Positions 21,927 to 33,800 are shown, counted from the first letter of the stretch. The stretch: 64,000 nt of DNA from Pomphorhynchus laevis (GCA_012934845.2 WNNJ02001308.1:62001-126000), one strand, 5' to 3'. Numbers and translations are program-made. The notes: a model not told the origin generated them from the letters alone.

Positions 21927-22214
21927 CAACGATTTAAACCGCAATTTACACAATGGAAATTTCCTTTTAAACAATTTCCTGACCTTAAAAAATTGTCTTG
22001 GTTATTATAAATTCTTACATTTGTGAGATAAATAATATACAATAAAATACACAATGTCAAAAGGAAAGCCTTCAGCTGAATTTAAGTGCTGTCCATGTGA
22101 CAAAACAGGAAATTGCACCCGATGCAAATGTTGAAGCTAGGCAGATCATGCTTTAATTGTGCTGCATCTAACTGTTCAAACTTGCCTACATAAGCTGAAA
22201 TTATTAGTCCAATA

Positions 22215-22949
22215 TTGAAAACCAGTTATCCAAATACACATCACATGTTAGAGATCAGCGAGGTGCCTACAAAAATGTCGTTTGAAAGTGCATACTTAAA
22301 AGTGATTTTACGGAAGCCAAAACTTATGCATCTAACCCGATGTAACGCCTCAAATGAGTTCGTTTCTATTCTAGCGGATCTGTACTTGAAGTCATCGTTA
22401 TCATCGGTAGAGTCGAAAAATGCTCTGAAAGCTGCGACCGTACTGTGTCAATCTGTTTTACAAAAAGTCGGTAGTCGTAAAATCTCTACAATAAGAAAAA
22501 TACTGGAAAGACGTATGTGGGAATGGAAGTCTGGACATATTTTAGAATTATTTACTGAAGCACATATACTTCAAGAACAGAAAATGCGTGAGATCAAATT
22601 GGCATCAAAGAACGATAAAGTAAAGTGGCAAAAGGACTTTCTGAAACTAATGAAAACAGGCAAAACATCCTCAGCAATATTTATCTTAAAGTCAGGTGAT
22701 AAGCAGAAAGGGATTCATACCCTGAATACAATATTCAATGCTAAAACGGAAAGAAACATTCTAACAGAGTTACATCCGGATCCAAGAGGTGTGAATGATC
22801 AGATGACTATATCAAACAGATGCGCATCAAGACATCATCCTATTATTTTCAAGGATATAGACGCTAAAGATATTGTTAAATGCGGTTTAAAAACAAAGGT
22901 AGTGCGGGACCATCTGGTGTTGATGCTAGAATATGGAAAGAGTTTCTAA
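22215..22949 (+). pseudogene. LINE-F N-terminal linker region
   Basis: A 244-codon frame rich in Lys and predicted helices (IRKILERRMWEWKSGHILEL). It sits between the cysteine-rich start and the RT, as in related elements where this region precedes the DKSPGVRPIGVG motif. It ends in TAA shortly before the RT frame starts. Confidence 0.6.
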
Positions 22950-23060
22950 GATCTTTCGGGGCAGATTCTAAAAGTTTAGTAAGCATATGGCACTGTTTGC
23001 GATCGTCTATCAACTTGTGAAATACCATCTGATGAAATCCATGCATATACAGTAAGTCGA

Positions 23061-23630
23061 TTGATTACACTCGATAAAAGCCCGGGAGTGCGCCCGATAG
23101 GCGTTGGAAAGGTCTCCCGTCGTATCATAGGTAAAATAATTACGAGTCGCATTAACAAAAGTCTACAAGATGTTGCTGGTATAGAACAATTTTGTACGGG
23201 ACAACGAAATGGAACGAGTATTGTTATACATTCTGTTCGAAACTTGTTTAGTTCTAGCCAAGACATGTGCGTACTAACAATTGATGCTCGAAATGCATTT
23301 AACGTGATTAATCGAACATTGGCATTAAAAAATATGGACCGAGTTTGTCCTGCATTATCTACAGTTTTACTAAATACATCCAGAGTAGCCTATTTTCTCT
23401 GTGTAGATAATGATATATTAATGTCCAAAGAAGGATTTACACAAGGGGACCCGCTGGCAATGACAGCGTTTGCAGCGGCATCAATTCCTCTAATAGGTGA
23501 TCTAAAGACAATATCACCAAATGTACATCATAGATGGTGCGCCGATGATGCGTGCCTTGTAGGGAAAGCGGATGATCTTGTGAAAGTTCGGGACAGACTA
23601 TAGATTATCGGTCCGAACTACGGATTCTTA
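23061..23630 (+). pseudogene. LINE-F reverse transcriptase core
   Basis: Residues 1-180 cover the fingers and palm: DKSPGVRPIGVGKVSRRIIG, GIEQFCTGQRNGTSIVIHSV, motif A DARNAFNVINR, motif B GFTQGDPLAM and motif C CADDA. The frame stops at TAG 23601-23603 but the thumb-like continuation (IIGPNYGFLTNASKCKLLVQ) follows at once in the same frame. The catalytic aspartates are present. Confidence 0.8.
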
Positions 23631-25071
23631 ACAAATGCAAGTAAATGCAAACTTTTAGTACAGGAAGGAAGTGAATTATTGCGAGCAGAAGTTTTTAAGA
23701 ACACTGGGATTGATGTCACATCGGATGGTGTAACAGTTCTTGTTATTGCTCTTGGCTCAGTTGAATATTGTGAAAGAATTGCAAAGGTAAAATTCATGAA
23801 GGTATATCAATGGTACAAAGACAACAATAGCAAATGAAGATTCACATGTTGCGTATGTAGCATTCACTTATGCTTTACAACATAAGTTGCAATATTTACA
23901 GAGGAATTTTGAATGTAAACGTTCTTGGTTTATTGAACTAAACGATATTATTTTTGAAACGGCTGTTGCCATTGATTACTGGAAACACAAGTTCTAGATC
24001 TTTATGGAAAGAAATATTTAGCTTGCCATGCAGATTAGGATGTTTAGGTATAATAAACCTGTATGACCCATCTAAATCTGAATGAAACTACTGTAAACGA
24101 ATATGCGCACCAGCTCTATCAGGATTAAATGAAGATTTGTTGAGATCAGAAGAACATGTGGTGTTGAAACAGGTAAAAGACGATAAGTGTGATTAGTTAG
24201 ACGCAAAATTCTGACTAATACTTTTAACGTTGCCCTCAGATATAAAAAGAATCTTAGAGTTTGCGTCTGCCAATGACGCTTCCTCCTGGCTTAGTATCCA
24301 ATCACTGGAAGCACAATTTAGCACTAGAGTATTTACCGATGCGATGCCAGTAATATATAATTGGACGCCAAGTGATATTCTACACATATGCATCTGTGTA
24401 AGTGTAAATAATACATCTCATGAGCTGTCATGCAAAACTGGGGGTGTTACTGCTATAAAATACAATATTATGAGAGATATCCTGGCAAAAGAGCTATTAC
24501 GTATATGCACAGATGTAACCATTGAACCTGGTCTTCAGTCTGTGAGAGAAGAAATATCTTTCGAAAAAGAAACCATTACACACGATAGTGAAGCAAGGCT
24601 GGACATTGCCTGTTATGGACTTATTGGGAAAGAACGGAGAGATCCTTTATCGATGTTTGTATTTTCAACAATCACGCTCCTTATCTAAATTCAGAATCCA
24701 CATCGTGTTACAAATACCATGAGAACAGAAAAATTGCAAAATACGCAGAGCGTATATCTTATATAGAACGCGCAGCATTCATACCTGTTGTGTTTGATGT
24801 AACAGGCGGAGAAGGAAATATGGCTTCCAACCTCTTAAAGCTAATTGCAAGGAAAATTTCAATCAAAACTAGTGTGCCATACAATGAATGCATAACTAGT
24901 TTGAGAATAAGAATATCTATAAGTCTGGTAAAGACTACTTCAACGTGTTTAAGGGCAGCCAGATCATCTTTAGCAAACAAAAGCTATGAACTTTGGTCTA
25001 CTTATATTGTTTTTTATGATTTGTTTTTTATACTTGTAAATAGAAAAAAAATTATTTTATATAAAAAGTAA

Positions 25072-25887
25072 AAACAAAAAATTTATGAAAACACTACAAA
25101 CACAAGCTAATCTGTCATATAATAACGGCACAATTTGATGATTTAAAAATTGTTGGAAGAAACTAAATAATGCATTATAATGTAAATGTACACTTTTTAT
25201 ATTATAAAAGTCGAGTATAATATTTTGATTAATTAAGTTACGAATTGAGCAATAAATATTAAATACAAACGTGATTGTGCTTAAACTACACTGCTACATC
25301 CAAAAATATGATCAAAAATACTGTATGATAAGAACTCCGTGGTGACAAATTTTTGTTTGACTTAAGCAAGGAGTAAGCGAAAATAAAATCGATGATTTAT
25401 TTCATCTATTGCTATATACTCAAGAGTATTTTATCCGTTAACGGTTGTATCTAATTTGATTGTATCAGTGTTATTTTGATTAAAAAAAACACTTCGACAG
25501 TATTTTTGCATTTCAGTTAAGGTGTTTTTAAGAATTCAAAGCATCGAGAAATCATTCGAAATATAACTTGTATTTATTATAACATCATAATTCTGATTTC
25601 TCTTACACATCCGTAATTTTTTGCATTGAAAATTGGAAGAGCACAATTATTGAAACAGTTCACATCTCTTCTTCAACGGCTCCTTACTCTGTTAACTGAT
25701 AATTAAGAATTATACTAGATATCATCACTGTTATTAAAATGAATTGATTTAACCTTAGCCAAATGCTTATTTGGTGGTTTTGATAATGAAAACGAATTTG
25801 AAAGAGAAAATCTGATCACATAAAAATGTTTGCTAAAAGTTAAATTAGTAAATTGTGGCAATAAAAAAGCAGATATGCTATAGTGAC
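25072..25887. other. AT-rich stretch without a recognised gene
   Basis: A possible minus-strand acceptor near 25690 (TATCAGTTAACAG) precedes a short frame with an early stop and could be a last exon for the candidate at 25888-25989. I cannot support it further. Confidence 0.3.
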
Positions 25888-25989
25888 CTTTGATGCATGA
25901 CCATGCGAAGTACATTTTCCATTTGCTCTTTTATCCGATAGATTGCACTTTGAAGATCTCGAAGGGAATGAAATAAGACACTTTTGTTA
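25888..25989 (-). CDS. Possible 102-nt coiled-coil exon
   Basis: Between acceptor ATTTGCTTAG (exon from 25989) and donor CAAAG|GTCACT (25888) the minus strand reads NKSVLFHSLRDLQSAIYRIK followed by EQMENVLRMVMHQ, an amphipathic helix with heptad-like hydrophobics. The exon starts with one base and ends with two bases of a split codon. No family recognised. Confidence 0.4.
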
Positions 25990-26900
25990 CTAAGCAAATA
26001 GTATTTATTTTTGAATTAAATGAAATAACTTGATGATTAGCTGTTAAATATGCTAGGGACGTCGAAGGGTAAGATATACAACATACCATTATTATATCTA
26101 AATTCTACAATATTTATTTTAGAGGCTGATATTAATGATTTAATATTTCATCATAATCAAAATAAACTTATAAAGCGATGATAAAATTACCAATTTATAT
26201 ATTACAAGTTTGAAAATATAATGATATAATGAACTTGACAATTGGACAAAATAATTATTGACGTTTCGGCTAAACTTAACAAGTCTTTGTCAAAATGTAA
26301 CCCTTTTGATTTTAACAGATCATTTTAATCTGGAAATTAAAATTTAAATGTTTGAAAGAAGATTATATATAAATTAAGTTTGAAGAGTATTTTAAATTTT
26401 GTTTGTAAGCAAACTGTAACTTAAAATCATTACTTTAAGCATATTTAGCTTTTTAATGTTTAAAATTCACTTAATCGCATTATATTTGATATATTAAAGT
26501 ATTGTCTACTATAGTTGCCTTATGATTTAGTAGTTGGAGCTGAAAATTTTTATAGTTGCTTTAATAGCATCTTTGCTACTAGAGTTTTATAGTTGCTACT
26601 AATATTTCGTTTATAAAATCAGACAAAAAGTAAATTCCAAAGATTAGAATTAAAAAAGCAAATATCATTAACTAATTGTTTAACACCTGTAATATATATG
26701 GTGGTTATTTTATCGCACCCCAAGATTTCTAGAAAAATATTTATTATATATATAATAAAGATTTTTTCATATATTATAAAGATTATAAATATTATTATAT
26801 TATTTTTCATATATTATAAAGATATATTATAAAGATTTTTCTTTATAATTTTTTTCAAGCGATTTTTCGCAATATATATACGAAATATGATTATTGTTTT
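25990..26900. other. AT-rich stretch without a recognised gene
   Basis: A diverged GAAACG/hairpin segment on the minus strand at 26240-26310 is a weak relative of the hammerhead-like modules. Otherwise only AT-rich sequence. Confidence 0.4.
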
Positions 26901-26909
26901 ATACCACCA

Positions 26910-27195
26910 AAAAACAAAGATTAATTCTTCAATTTACGTTTCGCCTTGTGGCTTCTTCAAAAATTTTATATCTTTATATCTTAGATTTTTTATTTTTTAG
27001 GAAAAAAATCTAAGATATAAAGATATAAAATTTTTAAAGAAGCCGCGAGGCGAAACGTAAATTGAAGAATTAATCTTTGTTTTTTGTTGGTAGAGACCAA
27101 TAATCATATTTCGAATATATTTTGATCATAGCGTGATCCCAACCGGAATTAGTTTATAAATTGATTATAATTTATACTTACAATGTATATAAGAT
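26910..27195. repeat. Fold-back repeat with hammerhead-like arms
   Basis: Arms at 26925-27000 and 27003-27080 are near-perfect inverted copies. The plus arm reads AAAGA, hairpin GCC-GCGA-GGC (27042-27051), GAAACG; the minus arm has UUGAAGA, GCC-ACAA-GGC, GAAACG. The flank 27085-27190 (TCATAGCGTGATCCCAAC) recurs at 62690-62790, so arm and flank form one dispersed family. Confidence 0.7.
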
Positions 27196-27389
27196 AGGGC
27201 TTAGCAACATAAACTTAAAGTTAAGTTCTACAATTTGAAGAAATTTAAATAAAAGACAAAAATGAATTCAATTTGCTTGATTAACACACTTTAATTCCAT
27301 GCTTTTATATATTCGATAAATTATGAAACGATCATATGGGATTCCCTCGTGGGAATACAGCCATATAATAAATTATATAATAACTAGAT

Positions 27390-27550
27390 CAAAAATACGT
27401 AGACCGATTTTCGACGTTTCGGTTTTCGTCTTGTTCAATTGTAAATATTTATAACCAAGAAACTAATTAAAAGTTTCTTGGTAATAGATACTTACAATTG
27501 AAAAAGGCGAAAGCCGAAACGTCGAAAATCGGTCTACGTATTTTTGATCT
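27390..27550. repeat. Fold-back repeat with hammerhead-like arms
   Basis: Arms at 27385-27450 and 27470-27550 are inverted copies (TACGTAGACCGATTTTCGAC…). The plus arm reads UUGAAAA, hairpin GGC-GAAA-GCC, GAAACG (27498-27526). After it ACG…CGUA could form a 3-bp helix III with cleavage triplet GUA. The first box departs from CUGANGA. Confidence 0.6.
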
Positions 27551-27663
27551 GGTTATATATAACACCATTATATATTACTGTTTGCAAACAGTATATTTGA
27601 TAATAAACTACATGTAAAATAATAAATATAGTAACTCTGATAGCCTCCTATTAAACTTTAAAA

Positions 27664-27771
27664 CTAAATCAGTATGCAATCATTGGATGAAGCATGCAAT
27701 TTATCTTTGCTAATTGAATGCTCAGTGCCAGCAATAAGACTGGTAAACATCACTGTTTGATTCGAGGACAT
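27664..27771 (-). CDS. 35-codon open frame of doubtful status
   Basis: MSSNQTVMFTSLIAGTEHSI and on to TAG, with an A-rich start context (AAAATG). Composition is protein-like but there is no homology I recognise and no splice donor. Confidence 0.15.
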   Translation of the reverse strand: MSSNQTVMFTSLIAGTEHSISKDKLHASSNDCILI

Positions 27772-28274
27772 TTTACAAGAATAAAATTGCAATAAAATAG
27801 AATATATCAGGTAAATGTCGTTGGTGTAAAGGTATTTTAATTTCAGGTTATAATTTGTCAATAAGCTTTATTCTGATTTCAACTTTTTAGAATTACTCAT
27901 TGATGTTTTTATTATAAATAGTTAATATAATGAAATAAAAGCTAATCAAAATAGTTGTATTTTTTACAAGTCGACTTATTTACATGTGATATATTTACGA
28001 TCGATACTCATCAGTTGCGATAAGTTGAGGTTTTAAATGATTAAATACTTTGTTAACAAACATTAATAATCAAAATTTACAATCAAGACATCTACCTCAA
28101 GTTTAATAGTTATAGTTATGGTTTACTATCAAATTTGATGTAAAAATGGTACCTTAATACAAAAGTCAGTACTCTATCTTATGCATTTAAATCAATCTTA
28201 TTCCAAATTGTACAGGCATTGCTTAAAATCGTGTTTATTATTAATGGTGATTTTACTTAAGCACCATTAGTAAT
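27772..28274. other. No recognised gene
   Basis: AT-rich sequence up to the left part of the split 319-bp repeat. Confidence 0.4.
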
Positions 28275-28410
28275 GGTGATTTTGCTAATGATCCTATTTG
28301 GTGAAGCCTTAGTGCTGATTTAGCACTCTATAAGGTTACTAGATGTCTTTTTTTTCATGTGCGAAAAAGTGAGTATCGGTGTTTCAAACAAATTTCAAAT
28401 TCTAGCAAAT

Positions 28411-29571
28411 ATGGAACAGAATCCAGGTATTTCCAATGGAATTTTGACTGTAACAACACCCAAGGTAAGAGATTTGTTGTCTCATGATCACGAGGGTAAT
28501 GGGGTTCTTCCCCCCATACCCAAGCTTAGAAATCTAATAATTATTAAATTGGCCGAGCCTGTTGGAAGACATAATTTGTACAACATTTTCCTGCGAAGCT
28601 TCGCAGAACAGTATAAAAATAGAATATTATTCAACACGGTAAGGTACTACGAGACCGAGGTTAAAATTTCTTTTACCACCTCTGATTTGGCTAATGCCTA
28701 TAAAGAATTTTTTAATAACAATCTTTCGAAGTTTGGTAGCCTGATTTCAAAGCCTATCATGGCTTCCTTGAAAATAATAAATCTTCCTCCTCACTTGGAG
28801 CAAAAAGACATTGATGACCTTCAAGTACTTTTTAAAGTCTCTAATTTTCGCCCCATTAAAGGAAAGAATGGACTACCTATTCCAATAGGTTTTGTCTCGG
28901 CTCCCACCGAAATTGCCGAGACGTTAACCAAAACGTCCTGCAACCCGTTTCTGGGTTTTAATTTAAAGTTTATTATTCTTGAAAATGATGATATGACCTT
29001 CCCCCACTGCAATCTTCGTCATGGATGGGGGCACTGAGCCTCAATGTGTAAGTCAGAGAAGATCTGTGGCTACTGTTCCTCTAAAGAATGTATCGATATC
29101 GGAGGACAATGTTCATCCACCCCGCGATGTGTTAACTCCTCTGGTCCACATCCCTCCTGGTCCAGGAGATGTGAGGCTTTTAAGGCCTATCGTCTCAAAT
29201 TCTGTTCTTCACGTACAGTTAAAACTCCTGCTAGCTATGCTGAAACCAGCGGTAGGATGTCTGACATGGACATCATACGTCTTTTCGATGCTCAAAAGCA
29301 AGCTATCTTAGGACAAATACAGTAACTAATCAACAGTCAGTTTGCACTGCTATATTCCTCTCCAATGATATCTCCAGCAACTATTCCAGAGTCAAAGAAA
29401 CGAGGGGCTTCGGCCCACACCGTGCCTCCATTGAAGGTAGGCAGACTACTCAAAGACAAGTCAAGGAAAGCCTCTACCACGGGAAATAAAGATAGTGCCC
29501 GTGGGCAATTGCCCACCCTGGACGGAGTTAGTGGAGGGAAGGGCAACCCTTCCGCCCCTAGCTCTGTCTAG
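28411..29571 (+). pseudogene. LINE-A family ORF1, frameshifted
   Basis: It starts MEQNPGISNGILTVTTPKVR and aligns with the intact ORF1 at 10591-11781 (shared block PKLRNLIIIKLAEPV). The frame is lost near 29035, just at the first CCHC knuckle (CNLRHGWGH). The rest continues in another frame with CGYCSSKEC and a basic tail to 29571. Confidence 0.85.
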
Positions 29572-29605
29572 GGATGAGGCAATCCCATCCAGCTAACTCA
29601 ACACA

Positions 29606-32068
29606 ATGCAGAGTACTCGTGAGCCTTTTTCACTGAATATCCTTCAGTGGAATTCGGGAGGTGCTTCTGCCCTTAGACTTTTATCTAGTAGAGATGCAGA
29701 TGTTATAGTCCTTCAGGAGACGCGGTCTATCCGTCTCCCCTAGGACATTACTCGATTTATCCCAAAGCAAATGTGTTCCCACTATACTCCGTACATAACC
29801 CCACCTCACTCATCTTCTTCTCAAGGACTCTTGACCTTAGTTAAGTGCTCATTAAGATCCTCCCTCCTATTAAACTATTCATGTCCAGCCATGTCTTGTT
29901 TAGTAGTTTCACTCAGTAAGAACGGTAAACGCCTCAGTCTAGCCAATATCTACATTCGTCCAGGGGAGATTCACAAGAACCGTGACCTCCTGGATGGTAT
30001 TATTGACAGCGGCTATGACTTGATACTTGGAGACTTCAACGACAGAACTGGTCGTTGGATCAACGCAGCACTTCGCAGAGCTAAGAACGGTTATCTTATT
30101 CACAAACCACCTTCCCCTACCTTTCATTGCACATCTACAAATTCTATCCTCGACATTTTACTGCTTCACTCGAGGTGGTTGTTAAAACCCCTCTGCACGG
30201 AGCAGTCGCGCCAGCAATTGTCCACCTCTCATGACCTAATTCGTTGGAGAATTGAGGAAGATATGTTGCTTCGAAGAAGGTTTCACTTTGATCCAATCAG
30301 AGTGGCCTTCTTTCAAGCGGCTATCCAACTCTTTCCCAGAATAGGAAATGAGAGTCTGACCGAATTTAATACCTACCTCTTTTCGCAAGCTACCGCGATT
30401 TTATCGACCACCTATAAAGGTCGTATATACAATCCCACTCCGACAAAACTCAAGGTCCTAGCGAAACTGCTTAACCTCCCTAATCTCTCTGTTTCCGCCA
30501 GACAGGCTCTCTCGAATGAATACTGGAGCACTAGATATAGGTTCCAGCTGAGTAGGGATAGGACGAGCATTGCTCGTCTTAATCCTTCTCAGTCTTCCTT
30601 TTGGAAGTTTTTCAAGAAAGAGAAGTTTGTTTGCTGGAAGGATAGGGCATTGGGTTGGATAGGGAATGTAGGCATTGATAAAGTTTTGGAGGAGTCACTA
30701 GCCCTACACAACTATGGAGCCACTCAATCACCTCAACCAATCCCGCCTTGGTGTAACTTTAGGAGTAGGGATCTATCTGTTACGGATATCCTTAACTCAT
30801 GGGGTCCACTCCCGGGCACCTCCAAATCCGTCGCTCCACTTTCTTCTCGGGTCTGTCAGCTTTTGACAACTGATCAGAGAAGAGAGGTGGCTGTCACAAT
30901 GCTTTTAGCCTCCCCATCCGATGTAGCAGGCATCAATATTAGTAAGCGTGTTTTTATTCCTAAGAAAAAATCCTGCTCATGCCTTAAAGATCTGCGACCC
31001 ATTTCGATTCAAAATGCCCTCGTGTCGATTTACGAAAAAGCGCTTGCGCGTAAAATCCGCGACCATTTAAGTAGGCATAATTTGATCCCTCCAGGTTTTC
31101 ATGGGTTCGTCAAAGGTCGCTCGGTCCATTCAGCAGTTGGTGAGGTGGAGCAGTTTTGTCGGGATAATGGCCATCGTCTAGTTGTGGCTGTTTACCTTGA
31201 TTTTTCTGCTGCATTTGACCGCATCTCCATTCCCTTTGTGATATCTTCTCTCAGGTCCCTCGGGTTGCCTGCGAGAATTGTTAACAGGGTGGAGATCCTG
31301 CTGTACACTAAGCGATTTTACTATGAGGACGACCCTGATGCGCGTCAGTTCTACCCTATTACGGGTGTACCTCAAGGATCCCCACTTTCTCCTATCTTAT
31401 ATCTTGCTGCCTCCATTAATCTATTCAAAACATTTAAACGCGAACAACGTCTTGTGGTGTACGCTGATGACACCACAGCCCTGTTTACTGGACGCAGGTG
31501 TAAAGACGTAGTCTCTGACATCAGCCGTTTCTTTTTAAGATTAAAAGATCAGTTACCCATATCTAACCTTATTTTGAACTCCGCCAAATCGCAGGCGGTT
31601 GTCTTTTATGGCACCCCTGCAACAAAGCAGAAACTTAAGAGATTAGCACTCTCTGCGCTATCCTCCATATTTGCCTCTGAACCACTTCCCACCTTCACAA
31701 GTCGAGTAAAATACCTGGGGTTCACCGTTACGGTGAACTGGTCGGCGAAAGCTGACCTGGATAGACTCAAACGTATCCTGAAGAAAGCTAGGTGGGCCCT
31801 GAAACGGGCTCAGCATTTGTCATTGAAAGGGAAAACCCAGGTGCGCCTTTGGGGCACTTGGGCTATCTCGGGATTAGTCTTCTTCTCAAGAGGACGTCCC
31901 CCAGAGCAAAGGCTAAGGTTTCTTAAGCTCCTCGTCTCTCGTTTACCCAGCATAGTCCGCGCCGATTGGACTCTTCGGGGGGGGGTGAAAGACCCCGGGT
32001 GGTTCAGTCGGAAAGCGGCGTGTTGGATCGGTTGGCGGGCTCAGATCCCCCTGGATCTGTGGCCGTAG
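29606..32068 (+). CDS. LINE-A family ORF2: endonuclease-reverse transcriptase, one stop
   Basis: ATG at 29606 opens an 820-codon frame with a single in-frame TAG at 29741-29743, where the other copy has CAG (Gln). The endonuclease covers the first ~230 codons (FSLNILQWNSGG, VIVLQETRS, LILGDFNDRTGRW). The RT follows with FVKGRSVHSAVGE, LDFSAAFDRI, GVPQGSPLSPILY and VVYADDT. The C-terminus (RVKYLGFTVTVNWSAKADLD) is typical of the thumb region. From 29771 it is uninterrupted for 765 codons. Its role is target-primed reverse transcription. Confidence 0.9.
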
Positions 32069-32802
32069 TTCGGAAGTTGAAGACGGATGAAAATGACCGA
32101 TTGAACTGACCAACTTCGATTTTTTAGTTACTGTTTTTCTGATTTGCATGCTTTTTTTCCTCGATTTTTGTATTTAAGAAAATCTTTATTATTAGATGTG
32201 TTCTTGTACCTCATACACATGATTCGTTTCTTGTCGTCTGCTAGTCCTCCTATGCATCCAGCATTGAGAGGGATCTAACACTAATTAGTCATTGCGATGA
32301 CGAAACGGTATCTAATACTGTTATCGTCGTTCTTTCACGTCTGGCTTAAAAGATTGTTAACGTAATTCACGCGGAATGGTATCGTTTGAGAAATTACTTT
32401 TAATAGTATTGAATTAAAATTTGCTAAAATCATTGTAAAATAAAAATTAATCATACACGATTTTTACAATTCAGATTATTGCAAATATTTACTAAAAAAA
32501 TTATTCCAACTCAATTATAATATCAAAGAACCAAGGAGAATAATATGTATACACTACGAATGACACAGCTATTTCAATAGTTATTACCTCGTCATTAAAT
32601 TATCAAGCAAAGACATAATCCCAGTATGTATAATATAAAGAATAGACTGTCATCAGCAAACTCAAATTACAAAGTCTGTGATAATTTGATCATTCCTTGA
32701 TAACATTGTGTTGTATAAGCTAATAAAAATTATTGAAAAATACAAATTTTGAAAGATTAAACTAGTATTTATTAAGAATTGTGAATGAAATTTTTCTTTT
32801 AG

Positions 32803-32977
32803 GATCTGTCCTGTGTTATCGATGTAAACTGTCAATCAAAGATTCTATAGTTTATAAAATAAGTGATAGATTCATGTTTCATGAAGCTTGTGTCGAATGT
32901 TCAGTATGCTTTAAACCATTGATGTTAAAATGCTATCTTTACCAAAACAAATTATACTGCATTGATGATTTTTACAG
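32803..32977 (+). CDS. LIM-homeodomain gene, LIM1 exon
   Basis: Acceptor TTTCTTTTAG at 32802, donor ACAG|GTAATT at 32977. The exon starts with two bases of a split codon and ends with two. It encodes one LIM zinc finger pair: CYRC at the start, H-x2-C (HEAC), CSVC and CIDD, giving CX2C…HX2C and CX2C…CX2D. This fits LIM1 of Lhx1/5, Lhx3/4 and Lmx1 proteins, which are nuclear transcription factors acting with Ldb cofactors. The 5' exon with the start codon was not found. The gene runs on the plus strand to 42482. Confidence 0.85.
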
Positions 32978-33272
32978 GTAATTTTAGAAGGCAATTTAAT
33001 ATTTTTAATTTTAAATATAAGAGAGAAGTAATTAATTATTTTGAAAATTAGGGAATCAGTATGTATGCTTACATACTGATGTATGCTTACATCAGTATGT
33101 ATACAGGTTTATTTACATAAACGTTCACATGATAAGAATATTTCAATTATTACAGACTCAAAATGCCCGTTCAAATATATAAGCATATATTATAATGTTT
33201 TGTTTTGAAAAACTTTAAAATCTTTGAGATTTCATATATAACTTGCAATGATATTGCGAAGCGTTAAAAACA
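32978..33272. other. Intron 1 of the LIM-homeodomain gene, first part
   Basis: AT-rich, with a short ATCAGTATGTATGCTTACAT direct/inverted repeat at 33056-33105. No coding content seen. Confidence 0.5.
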
Positions 33273-33435
33273 AATCAAATCAGCTAACTGAGTTTTCGTA
33301 TTTAATATAATTATAAAATATACAAAACATAATAATGATGCTAAATCAAAATTTGATAATTAAAAAATAAAATAAATAATTGTTTTAAGATTTTCTATAA
33401 TTTATATCAATTTAAAATAAAAAATTGAAATAAAG
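33273..33435 (-). mobile_element. Naiad 3' tail fragment
   Basis: AATCAGCTAACTGAGT and the AT-rich stretch after it match the outer 3' end of the Naiad element (17764-17930). Confidence 0.75.
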
Positions 33436-33739
33436 TATTAATAAAAGATTTATATAAAGATTTATAAAGATTAATCTCTTAATATAAATTATATTATTTT
33501 AAAAATTATTATAACATAATATATTATAAATTATATTATATTAATATAAATTATCTTTATATATTAATATAAAGATTTATAAAGTATTAATGATTCTAGC
33601 TAAAAATTGAAATGATTTTAAAAACTTTGATTTTCTTAAAAATTTATCAGAAACGAATTACCTCACATATATACAAAATGAAAGTTGATAGATAGTTGAT
33701 TGATTATTGTATATATAATTTATTGAATATTAACTGGCA

Positions 33740-33800
33740 AACAGATAGTGGCATTTTATTTCAACGTTTCTGCAGAAGCCTTCTTCAGAAAATTATAAGT
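33740..33800 (-). ncRNA. Hammerhead-like module
   Basis: On the minus strand CUGAAGA (33782-33788), a short poorly paired hairpin, then GAAACG (33765-33770). Member of the same series as the modules at 16.6 and 62.6 kb. Confidence 0.3.

Larger units (their letters stand above)
22054..25071 (+). mobile_element. RT element with cysteine-rich N-terminus and RLE-like C-terminus (LINE-F)
   Basis: From ATG at 22054 the start reads MSKGKPSAEFKCCPCDKTGN and continues with closely spaced cysteines (CTRCKC, then in the next frame RSCFNCAASNC), like a CXC-type zinc domain. A helical linker (22215-22949) follows, then an RT: SPGVRPIGVGKVSRRIIGK, LTIDARNAFNVINR (motif A), TQGDPLAM (motif B) and RWCADDA (motif C, near 23540). 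The 3' part (24230-24688) has CICVSVNNTSHELSCKTGG (CCHC-like) and EARLDIACYG, the region where its relatives carry a PD…D nuclease-like motif. Several frameshifts and stops show it is dead. It resembles RLE-bearing LINEs in layout, but the clade is unassigned. A partial antisense relative is at 33.9-35.5 kb. Confidence 0.75.
28347..32192 (+). mobile_element. Jockey/I-group-like LINE, nearly complete (LINE-A family, copy 2)
   Basis: A 3846-bp insertion with a 7-bp target duplication TAGATGT. It has a short 5' UTR, ORF1 (28411-29571, one frameshift), ORF2 (29606-32068, one stop) and a short 3' UTR ending near TTTATTAT. Protein blocks match the copy at 7968-11784 throughout. It is the better preserved of the two for ORF2, while the other is better for ORF1, so the family was probably active recently. 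Confidence 0.92.
28275..32400 (+). repeat. 319-bp repeat unit split by a LINE
   Basis: 28275-28346 and 32193-32400 are the two halves of one unit in plus orientation, interrupted at TAGATGT, which is duplicated (28340-28346 and 32193-32199). The right half keeps helix II (GUCAU-UGCG-AUGAC), GAAA, helix III and the triplet GUC of the hammerhead core near 32284-32334, but CUGAUGA has become CUAAUUA. Confidence 0.85.

Noticed and set aside
27664-27861. Host gene first exon starting MSSNQTV
   Set aside because: No donor before the stop and no acceptor upstream; retained only as a low-confidence open frame.
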